From: Cyanobacteria bacterium UBA3803
GTDB lineage: Bacteria > Cyanobacteriota > Vampirovibrionia > Gastranaerophilales > Gastranaerophilaceae
Assembly: GCA_002369055.1 (NCBI GenBank)
Contig: DFEL01000140.1
Span: 1-6,663, forward strand
Direction: 5' to 3'
Length of the DNA stretch: 6,663 nt
The position numbers were made by a program, and so were the translations under genes. This document shows, one piece after another, positions 1-4,801 of the stretch (its first letter is position 1; each line of letters opens with the position of its first letter). The notes beneath the pieces were generated by a model, which had not been told where the DNA came from, searched no databases, and worked only from the letters and a program-made list of their open reading frames with translations.

Positions 1-182
1 CTCATCAAAGCACTTGGCTTATCTAATGATTTTGAATCCATATATGCATCTAAACCACTTGAAGCAATCGCATCACGTTTGTTTTCAACTGCTCTCATTT
101 GACCAAGTTTATGTGCATCATAAGCAATTGCTGCTAACCCTGCGTAACCTGCTGTCTTTGCTAATACTGATCCGATTGTCAT
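1..182 (-). CDS. Unknown small protein, C-terminus cut by window edge
   Basis: A reading frame runs from an ATG at 180-182 leftwards off the window, giving 60 visible residues with no stop. It starts MTIGSVLAKTAGYAGLAAIA and continues with a charged, helix-prone stretch (around AVENKRDAIASSGLDAYMDS). Residues 5-21 are rich in Ala, Gly and Leu and could be one weak membrane-contacting helix, but the stretch is short and holds a Lys and two Tyr, so I would not call it a signal peptide. The start is supported by a clear AAGGA ribosome site at 192-196, nine bases away. It lies 54 bases downstream of the 248-aa gene on the same strand, so the two may be co-transcribed, and both share a 13-base leader motif. 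I do not recognise the family and cannot assign a function. Confidence 0.7.
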   Translation of the reverse strand, partial: MTIGSVLAKTAGYAGLAAIAYDAHKLGQMRAVENKRDAIASSGLDAYMDSKSLDKPSALM

Positions 183-191
183 TTTGTTATT

Positions 192-196
192 TCCTT
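192..196 (-). promoter_or_regulatory. Ribosome binding site of the left-edge gene
   Basis: The minus strand reads AAGGA here, nine bases before the ATG at 182. It is the main reason for accepting the truncated left-edge frame as a real gene. Confidence 0.7.
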
Positions 197-200
197 TTTA

Positions 201-213
201 CTAATTAATTTCT
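201..213 (-). repeat. Shared leader motif, copy 1 (AGAAATTAATTAG)
   Basis: The minus strand reads AGAAATTAATTAG, 18 bases before the ATG of the left-edge gene. The identical 13-mer stands 20 bases before the ATG of the neighbouring 248-aa gene, at 1004-1016. The flanks also resemble each other (GTAGTAAG upstream here, GTAGGTAAGG there), which suggests that the whole leader was duplicated or is under common selection. Its function is unknown: it could be a regulator site, an mRNA-stability element or a translation enhancer. Confidence 0.6.
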
Positions 214-236
214 TTTTACTTACTACTGATTTTTTA

Positions 237-983
237 TTATTGAGGCATTCTTAATAAAACTTTTTTTGCGATATCTGATTCTTGATTATCTTGTTTCTGT
301 GCCATCTGATTTAATAATTTGTTTGTGAATTCATCACCTTCTACTAAGTTTGATTCCAATGCTGCTAAAGATAGACTTCTTACACTTAACTCAGGATCTT
401 GTAACATCTTGTTTGTTAGAGCAGTTAATGCAGGATTTGTTCTTCTGTCTGAATCTTCTTGAAGTCTTGCTACTACATCTTGACCTGCCATTAATCTTAA
501 TTTTGTATCTTGTGAGTTTAAATAACTTTCTAAGTTTCTTACATAATGGTCTGTTAATTCCATTTTTGGTTTGTTGCTTGAAGTGTTTTTAGCGATTTTT
601 TCTAATGCTGTAACTAATTCTTTTGGAACTGCAACCTCTGCTTTTACAGGATTTGTTTGAACTTGAGTTGCTTTTGTTTCTTCTTTTGCTGTTTCTTTAA
701 CGTCTTTTGGTTGTTCTTCTGCGATATATGATTTACCGTTAATTTCTTCGTTTGCTTTGTTTATGTTTACCATTTGTTGTGCTAATGCGGCTTGGTTTAA
801 TTTAGCAATTGCAGGCATTGCAAATGAATTTAAATAATATGCTTGAGGGTAGCATCCATTGTTCAATACCATTGTTGGTGCCATTGATGTTGGCTTTGTC
901 ATATTTCCAACTGTTTGATTTCCAAATTGAACACTTACACCTGAACAACTTTTTGGTTGTACGTATTGAGATACGTTTTGCAT
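237..983 (-). CDS. Hypothetical 248-aa protein with HEAT-like helical C-terminus
   Basis: I do not recognise this protein by name. The N-terminal half (residues 1-115) is low in complexity, rich in Gln, Asn, Val, Met and Ala, then in Glu, Lys and Thr (about 88-115), and probably disordered. Residues 120-248 are strongly helical. They contain three loosely repeating helix pairs, at roughly 146-175, 186-211 and 217-246, with spaced Leu and Ala (for example LSVRSLSLAALES and DTKLRLMAGQDVVARL). That pattern fits HEAT or armadillo-like repeats, which normally form protein-binding scaffolds. There is no signal peptide and no membrane segment, so a cytoplasmic location is likely. The start at 983 is supported by AAGG at 992-995, eight bases upstream. 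It is divergent from the Cys4 gene and probably co-transcribed with the left-edge gene. A scaffold or adaptor role is inferred only; the open frame itself is secure. Confidence 0.85.
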   Translation of the reverse strand: MQNVSQYVQPKSCSGVSVQFGNQTVGNMTKPTSMAPTMVLNNGCYPQAYYLNSFAMPAIAKLNQAALAQQMVNINKANEEINGKSYIAEEQPKDVKETAKEETKATQVQTNPVKAEVAVPKELVTALEKIAKNTSSNKPKMELTDHYVRNLESYLNSQDTKLRLMAGQDVVARLQEDSDRRTNPALTALTNKMLQDPELSVRSLSLAALESNLVEGDEFTNKLLNQMAQKQDNQESDIAKKVLLRMPQ

Positions 984-989
984 TTATTT

Positions 990-1028
990 AACCTTAACCT
1001 TACCTAATTAATTTCTAAACCTTACCTA
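990..1028 (-). repeat. Phased direct repeats in the leader of the 248-aa gene
   Basis: On the minus strand TAGGTAAGGTT occurs twice, at 1018-1028 and 996-1006, exactly 22 bases apart, or about two helical turns. A partial third copy (TAAGGTT, 990-996) overlaps the ribosome site. The 13-mer shared with the left-edge gene lies between the two full copies. The arrangement suits either a protein operator or an RNA element in the 5' leader. Confidence 0.65.
1004..1016 (-). repeat. Shared leader motif, copy 2 (AGAAATTAATTAG)
   Basis: This copy is identical to the one at 201-213 and lies 20 bases before the ATG at 983, embedded between the two TAGGTAAGGTT repeats. Confidence 0.6.
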
Positions 1029-1030
1029 CA

Positions 1031-1036
1031 TTTATA
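1031..1036 (-). promoter_or_regulatory. Candidate -10 box for the 248-aa gene
   Basis: The minus strand reads TATAAA, within TTTATATAAATG. A start about seven bases downstream, near 1024, would give a leader of about 40 bases carrying the direct repeats and the ribosome site. No good -35 box is visible; TTTTCA about 15 bases upstream is the nearest. The assignment is therefore tentative. Confidence 0.35.
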
Positions 1037-1074
1037 TAAAGTCTAAAACCATGAAAAAATTGCCTTTTTTAACC

Positions 1075-1094
1075 AATTATTAAGAATTATTAAG
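1075..1094. repeat. Tandem 10-bp repeat AATTATTAAG x2
   Basis: Two perfect adjacent copies of AATTATTAAG (1075-1084 and 1085-1094) lie in the divergent intergenic region. Relative to the predicted start at 1132 they cover about -57 to -38, where an UP element or an activator would bind. The period is about one helical turn. A role in regulation is inferred; a chance AT-rich repeat cannot be excluded. Confidence 0.5.
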
Positions 1095-1116
1095 ATAACT
1101 TTTTTATTAAAAAATT

Positions 1117-1125
1117 TGCTATAAT
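1117..1125 (+). promoter_or_regulatory. Extended -10 promoter of the Cys4 gene
   Basis: The plus strand reads TGCTATAAT, a full-consensus -10 hexamer (1120-1125) with the TG extension. No convincing -35 box is present at 16-18 bases, which is common for extended -10 promoters. Six T bases separate it from the ATG at 1132, so the expected transcription start is the A of the start codon itself. Confidence 0.75.
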
Positions 1126-1131
1126 TTTTTT

Positions 1132-1434
1132 ATGAATGATTTTCAAAAAGAAATGCCAAAAAGATTATGTTTGCATTGCGGTAAATGTGTGGGAAAAATG
1201 CCGGAAAACGCATTTTCTGACTTACCTGAAAATTGCGGCTATGAAGGTTGGATTTTTTTAAAAAAAGAAGAACACAAACAAAAAATTAGAAAATTAAATG
1301 AAGAAATTATTTTACTTAATGTAAAAATTGAAAATGCAAAAAGTAACACAAAGAAAAAAAAATTTTTGCATGCTAAAAATAAACTTTTAGAAAAAATTGA
1401 CGAATTAAAAAATTATGGGCCAATAGATTTTTAA
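1132..1434 (+). CDS. Small Cys4 (CxxCxxC-x15-C) protein with coiled-coil tail
   Basis: This 100-aa protein has two parts. Residues 11-43 hold four cysteines (C13, C16, C19, C35) in the order CLHCGKC...NCGYEGW, a typical metal-binding arrangement for zinc or an Fe-S cluster. Residues 45-94 are very rich in Lys and Glu with regular hydrophobic positions, suggesting a single coiled coil. It is the only real gene on the plus strand here. The start at 1132 has no ribosome site and the promoter leaves no room for one, so it is probably read from a leaderless mRNA. An in-frame ATG at 1153 has A-rich sequence directly against it but no properly spaced site. The gene ends at a strong terminator shared with the converging operon. 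I do not recognise a named family. Possible roles include metal-dependent protein or nucleic-acid binding, but this is not shown. Confidence 0.8.
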   Translation: MNDFQKEMPKRLCLHCGKCVGKMPENAFSDLPENCGYEGWIFLKKEEHKQKIRKLNEEIILLNVKIENAKSNTKKKKFLHAKNKLLEKIDELKNYGPIDF

Positions 1435-1462
1435 AAAAGACCTAAAATTTTAGGTCTTTTTT
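1433..1462. terminator. Bidirectional intrinsic terminator (30-bp perfect palindrome)
   Basis: The sequence is a perfect inverted repeat: A6 then GACCTAAAA, mirrored by TTTTAGGTC then T6. The GC-containing stem is 1439-1447 paired with 1448-1456. Flanking A and T runs supply a U-tract in either direction. It begins within the stop codon of the Cys4 gene and lies 18 bases past the stop of the converging membrane-protein gene, so it should end both transcripts. Confidence 0.9.
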
Positions 1463-1480
1463 ATCTATTTGTTACAAATA

Positions 1481-2194
1481 TTAATATACTTCTGAATCTT
1501 TTTTAGTTTGTCCAATATAATCAGCAAACACAAGATAATTTACAACTCCACCCAGCGAAAGCCATAATATTACAAAAAAGTTTGTCCATTGCATACCTGC
1601 AAGTACAATAATAATGTATGCAGGAAGAAGTATTCCAACAATAATAAAAATTAAGTCTTGAATAATAAATAATAGCAAGTTTACAATAAAAGTTTTCCAG
1701 GCTTTACCGACTTTTATCGGATTATATGCATCCCAAACTTTTCCCGAATCCAAAAATTGAGTTACGCTTGCAAAAAATAAAGATGTAATAAGCAAGCTAA
1801 AAATAAAATTACATATTTGTAAAGTAATTGGTGATGTTTGAACTTCCGGAAAATATGTTACAAGCACATGAATATATGCCATAAAAAGACCAATATTTAT
1901 TGCAACAACAGGTATTGCTGCAACAATAGTTAATCCTAAGGTTATAAACATTCTAAAAGGAAGCATAAATGGCGGTAACAACATAGGTTCAGCAGTACAA
2001 GAACGCCTTACAGTTTCAAAAAATATTGCGGCAAAGACAATACCAAAAGAAATATTAATTATATTTGACAATACCGCTTGCCCGCTCAATACTGCATACG
2101 TTGCAATAACTGTCGGTATGGTTAAAATTAAAATTTTAATCATTGCATACTTGTCGCTAACTACATTTCTAACTGTATCAACCAAGTTAATCAT
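1481..2194 (-). CDS. Six-segment integral membrane protein of unknown function
   Basis: This 237-aa protein is strongly hydrophobic. Likely membrane segments are at about 19-36, 41-60, 83-109, 125-146, 168-198 (long, interrupted by Asp180, perhaps two) and 204-225. The loop at 61-82 is Pro-rich and contains RRSCTAEPMLLPPF; the loop at 147-167 contains FLDSGKVWDAYNP. The C-terminus is short and charged. There is no cleavable signal peptide and no catalytic motif I can name. The overall look resembles uncharacterised multi-pass families such as DUF4013, but that is a guess. It is the last gene of the operon, nine bases after pheS, and its AAGGTG ribosome site overlaps the pheS stop codon, so translation is likely coupled. 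Being downstream of pheS does not by itself imply a role in translation. Confidence 0.85.
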   Translation of the reverse strand: MINLVDTVRNVVSDKYAMIKILILTIPTVIATYAVLSGQAVLSNIINISFGIVFAAIFFETVRRSCTAEPMLLPPFMLPFRMFITLGLTIVAAIPVVAINIGLFMAYIHVLVTYFPEVQTSPITLQICNFIFSLLITSLFFASVTQFLDSGKVWDAYNPIKVGKAWKTFIVNLLLFIIQDLIFIIVGILLPAYIIIVLAGMQWTNFFVILWLSLGGVVNYLVFADYIGQTKKDSEVY

Positions 2195-2199
2195 AAATT

Positions 2200-2205
2200 C
2201 ACCTT
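2200..2205 (-). promoter_or_regulatory. Ribosome site overlapping the pheS stop
   Basis: The minus strand reads TAAGGTG, so the pheS stop codon TAA (2204-2206) and the AAGGTG site of the next gene share bases. It is five bases before the ATG at 2194 and fixes that start. Confidence 0.75.
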
Positions 2206-3238
2206 AAAATTGTTTTAAAAATCTCTCATCATTATTAAAAAATAATCTTATGTCGTCAATTGCATATTTAAGCATGGCAAGCCTTTCGACACCCATACCA
2301 AAAGCGAAACCACTATAAACTTCCGGGTCAATATTTGAATCTCTAAGAACATTTACATCAACCATGCCGGCACCTAAAATTTCTAACCAGCCTGTACCAG
2401 AACAAGTTCGACAGCCTTTACCCTTACACATAATACATTCTACGTCGATTTCAACAGAAGGCTCTGTAAATGGGAAGAAACTGCTTCTAAATCTTGTTGG
2501 TCTTGAAGCACCAAAATATAATCTTAAAAATTCATTCATCACACCTTTTAAATCTGCCATTGTAACATTTTTATCAATGTATAAGCCTTCAATTTGATGA
2601 AAGAAATTATTTTTACGTGAATTAATATTTTCATTTCTATAAACTCTGCCGGGTGCAATAATTCTTATTGGAGGTTTTATATCTGCCATTGTACGAACCT
2701 GTGCACCGGAAGTTTGACTTCTTAGAAGAACATTAGGTGCAACCGTTGTATAGAATGTATCCTGCATATCTTTTGCCGGATGATCTTGAGGGAAATTTAA
2801 CATATCAAAATTAAAATATTCCGTTTCAACCTCAGGAGAATGTTTGTCCGGTGCAACTGAAAAACCTAAAGAATGGAATATATCCGTAATTTCATTAATC
2901 GTTTGAGTAATAGGATGAACATGTCCCATTGGAACGTATTTACCTGACAAAGTTACATCTATTTTTTCTTTTTTTAGTTTTTCATCTAATTCCTTTTTAT
3001 AAAATTCGTCAAATTTTGCTTTAACTTCCGCTTCAAGTTTGTTTGCAACTTCGTTTGCAAAAGCACCAACAATCCTTTTATCCTCATCCGATAAATCTTT
3101 TAAATTTTTCTTTATTGAGTTTAATTCACCTTTTCTGCTTAAATATTTCAGCTTTAATTCTTCAATATCTGCTATTGATTGTGCTTTTTCTAAATCTGCT
3201 TTTGCTGCGTCATAAATTTTTTGTAATTGTTCTTTCAT
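2204..3238 (-). CDS. pheS: Phenylalanine-tRNA ligase alpha subunit
   Basis: PheS is the catalytic subunit of the cytoplasmic alpha2beta2 enzyme that charges tRNA-Phe with phenylalanine using ATP. At 344 aa it has the usual length. Residues 1-90 are the charged helical arm that contacts tRNA. The class II catalytic core follows: DHPAKDMQDTFY (152-163), LLRSQTSGAQVRTM (171-184), APGRVYRNE (196-203), FFHQIEGLYID (212-222), FPFTEPSVEIDVE (255-267) and the motif 3 region GFAFGMGVERLAMLKY (310-325). A C-x2-C-x4-C-x2-C cluster (C268, C271, C276, C279) precedes GTGWLEILGAGMVDVNVL. Many bacterial PheS proteins carry this zinc-ribbon-like insert, whereas E. coli lacks it. The start has AAGGA ten bases upstream. 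The gene follows the MBL hydrolase by 18 bases. No pheT follows, so the beta subunit must be encoded elsewhere. Confidence 0.98.
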   Translation of the reverse strand: MKEQLQKIYDAAKADLEKAQSIADIEELKLKYLSRKGELNSIKKNLKDLSDEDKRIVGAFANEVANKLEAEVKAKFDEFYKKELDEKLKKEKIDVTLSGKYVPMGHVHPITQTINEITDIFHSLGFSVAPDKHSPEVETEYFNFDMLNFPQDHPAKDMQDTFYTTVAPNVLLRSQTSGAQVRTMADIKPPIRIIAPGRVYRNENINSRKNNFFHQIEGLYIDKNVTMADLKGVMNEFLRLYFGASRPTRFRSSFFPFTEPSVEIDVECIMCKGKGCRTCSGTGWLEILGAGMVDVNVLRDSNIDPEVYSGFAFGMGVERLAMLKYAIDDIRLFFNNDERFLKQF

Positions 3239-3248
3239 TTTCTTTCTT

Positions 3249-3253
3249 TCCTT
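3249..3253 (-). promoter_or_regulatory. Ribosome binding site of pheS
   Basis: AAGGA on the minus strand, ten bases before the ATG at 3238, inside the 18-base gap after the hydrolase gene. It supports the chosen pheS start. Confidence 0.7.
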
Positions 3254-3256
3254 CGT

Positions 3257-3883
3257 TTATATAACAGGATTGTGTACCTTTTCATAACCAACGGATGTTG
3301 ACGCTCCATGTCCGCAATATATTGGAGTTCCGTCATCAAACATTTCTAAAATTTTTTTTACACTGCTTCTTATCTGTTCAAAATTTCCACCCGGTAAATC
3401 TGTTCTGCCTACACTTCCTAAAAATATTGTATCACCGGAAAATATTTTTTCATCAACTGAATAACAAACTCCGCCTTTAGTATGTCCGGGTGTAGAAATA
3501 ATTTTTATTTTGTTTTCACCAATAGTAAATTCATCAACATCAGAAACATAATTATCGACATGTGGAACATCAACTTGCCCCATTCCACCAATAAATCTAT
3601 CTACAAAAGTTCCAATATCTTCTATCAAATCCTTATCAAGTAACGGAGCAATAATTTGTGTTTCCGGATACATCTCATGAAATTTGTTTATACCTAACAC
3701 ATGGTCAAAATGTCCGTGTGTAATTAAAATATATTTTAATTTTGCGTCATAATTTTTTAAAACAACATCAACTTCTTCAATATATTCAGAACAATCAATC
3801 AAAACTGCTTCCTTTGATTTTTCATCAATAAGAAGATAGTTGTTATTATCAAGCATTCCCGTAACAAATGTTTTTAAAATCAT
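3257..3883 (-). CDS. Metallo-beta-lactamase-fold hydrolase, glyoxalase II / YcbL type
   Basis: A 208-aa cytoplasmic enzyme of the MBL fold that uses a dinuclear metal centre to hydrolyse a small thioester or ester. The visible ligands are THGHFDH (H56, H58, D60, H61), GHTKGG (H134), SGD (D151) and CGHG (H192), so the full metal site is intact. The sequences FLGSVGRTDLPGGNFEQI (154-171) and GYEKVHNP (199-206) are hallmarks of the short glyoxalase II-like branch that includes YcbL. This branch lacks the longer C-terminal glutathione-binding region of classical GloB. The natural substrate is therefore uncertain. The start ATG overlaps the kdsA stop by one base (TAATG), and only a weak GTGAG lies upstream, which points to translational coupling. 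It sits between kdsA and pheS in the operon, with no evident pathway link to either. Confidence 0.92.
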   Translation of the reverse strand: MILKTFVTGMLDNNNYLLIDEKSKEAVLIDCSEYIEEVDVVLKNYDAKLKYILITHGHFDHVLGINKFHEMYPETQIIAPLLDKDLIEDIGTFVDRFIGGMGQVDVPHVDNYVSDVDEFTIGENKIKIISTPGHTKGGVCYSVDEKIFSGDTIFLGSVGRTDLPGGNFEQIRSSVKKILEMFDDGTPIYCGHGASTSVGYEKVHNPVI

Positions 3884-4710
3884 TACTCACATCTCACAAG
3901 ATTAAATATATCACGACATTTTTTAAATAGTTTTTCCGCTTCATCTAACGGAAGCATATTATCACCATCACAAAGTGCTTTTGCAGGTTCAGGATGAACT
4001 TCAAAGAACAAAGCATTAACACCTGCTGCAACAGAAGCTTTTGCCAGAACAGGAACCCATCTTCTATCGCCACCGGTAGCACAACCGTTAGTTCCGGGCA
4101 TTTGTACACTGTGAGTAGCATCAAATACAACCGGATACCCTAACATTTGCATCATAGGTATAGCTCGCATATCAGTTACAAGATTATTATAACCAAAAGT
4201 TACACCTCGTTCAGTAAATAAAATTTTATCATTTCCGGAATCAGAAACCTTTTTAGCCAATGCTTCCATTTGTTGTGGAGCCAAGAATTGCCCCTTCTTA
4301 ATGTTAATAATTTTACCTGTTTTTGCCGCAGCAACAAGTAAATCAGTTTGCCTGCAAAGAAATGCCGGTATCTGAATTATATCTGCAACTTCTGCAACTT
4401 TTTGAACATCTTGCGGTAAATGAACATCTGTTACTATTGGTAATTCAAATTCTTTTTTTATCTTTGCAAGATATTCAAGCCCCTTATCAATACCTAATCC
4501 CCGATATCCGTCTATTGTTGAACGGTTAGCCTTGTCATAAGACGATTTAAAAACATAATTGATGCCTAAATCTGAGGTGATTTTTTTTAATTTTTCCGCA
4601 ACTTGTGCCATACAATCATAACTTTCAATAGCACAAGGCCCTGCAAGGATAGTTAATTTATCTCCGCCAATTTCAAAATTATTTAACTTAATATTTTTTA
4701 CTTCTATCAT
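3883..4710 (-). CDS. kdsA: 3-deoxy-8-phosphooctulonate synthase (Kdo-8-P synthase), metal-dependent type
   Basis: KdsA condenses phosphoenolpyruvate with arabinose 5-phosphate to give Kdo-8-phosphate, the precursor of Kdo in the inner core of lipopolysaccharide. At 275 aa it has the normal length. Diagnostic stretches are AGPCAIES (23-30), FKSSYDKANRS (54-64), IQIPAFLCRQTDLL (112-125), KKGQFLAP (138-145), ERGVTFGYNNLVTD (167-180), FDATHSVQMPG (196-206) and FFEVHPEPAKALCDGD (235-250). Cys26 stands where the metal-free E. coli enzyme has Asn. With His200, Glu237 and Asp248 it reproduces the ligand set of the metal-dependent Aquifex enzyme, at the same spacings as I recall that sequence (174, 37 and 11 residues). 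It is the first gene of a four-gene operon. No ribosome site is visible before the ATG at 4710. No other Kdo or lipid A gene is in the window. Confidence 0.97.
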   Translation of the reverse strand: MIEVKNIKLNNFEIGGDKLTILAGPCAIESYDCMAQVAEKLKKITSDLGINYVFKSSYDKANRSTIDGYRGLGIDKGLEYLAKIKKEFELPIVTDVHLPQDVQKVAEVADIIQIPAFLCRQTDLLVAAAKTGKIINIKKGQFLAPQQMEALAKKVSDSGNDKILFTERGVTFGYNNLVTDMRAIPMMQMLGYPVVFDATHSVQMPGTNGCATGGDRRWVPVLAKASVAAGVNALFFEVHPEPAKALCDGDNMLPLDEAEKLFKKCRDIFNLVRCE

Positions 4711-4719
4711 AACGACATT

Positions 4720-4725
4720 ATTTTA
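4720..4725 (-). promoter_or_regulatory. Candidate -10 box for the kdsA operon
   Basis: The minus strand reads TAAAAT (five of six consensus bases), nine bases before the kdsA ATG. Transcription would start near G4713, leaving a leader of only about three bases, which would explain the missing ribosome site. The -35 region is weak (TTTATT at a 17-base spacing). It lies just after the upstream terminator, where a new promoter is expected. Confidence 0.4.
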
Positions 4726-4763
4726 GCCAAAAAATAAGTAAAAATAAAGTTAAATATTATTAA

Positions 4764-4791
4764 AAAAGCCTTTGTTTAAACAAAGGCTTTT
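4764..4791 (-). terminator. Intrinsic terminator after the GGDEF/HD-GYP gene
   Basis: A 28-bp perfect palindrome with the half-site AAAAGCCTTTGTTT. On the minus strand the GCCTTTG/CAAAGGC stem is followed by six T bases (4767-4762). It starts 11 bases past the stop at 4802 and separates that gene from kdsA. The T-run on the plus strand is shorter (four), and no plus-strand gene lies before it. Confidence 0.9.
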
Positions 4792-4801
4792 AAAAACTTT
4801 A

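Noticed and set aside
268..279. Idea that the PheS Cys4 cluster (residues 268-279; DNA about 2402-2437) was a novel insertion
   Set aside because: Many bacterial PheS proteins, for example in Bacillus and Bacteroides, carry the same C-x2-C-x4-C-x2-C insert; E. coli is the exception. The numbers in the start and end fields are residue positions.
350..592. 80-codon open frame on the plus strand within the 248-aa gene
   Set aside because: It lies wholly opposite a better-supported gene, is Leu/Phe-rich as antisense AT-rich frames are, and has no ribosome site or motif.
809..991. 60-codon open frame on the plus strand over the start of the 248-aa gene
   Set aside because: It is antisense to coding sequence, with no recognisable domain or start signal.
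1051..1083. Ten-codon plus-strand frame MKKLPFLTNY in the divergent spacer
   Set aside because: It has no ribosome site and lies upstream of the only good plus-strand promoter, so it would not be on the Cys4 transcript.
3945..4130. 61-codon minus-strand frame inside kdsA
   Set aside because: It is an out-of-frame shadow of a well-conserved enzyme with no independent start signal.
4708..4719. Three-codon upstream frame (ATG TCG TTA TGA) overlapping the kdsA start
   Set aside because: It is short enough to arise by chance and no ribosome site precedes it; it would also lie partly before the predicted transcript start.
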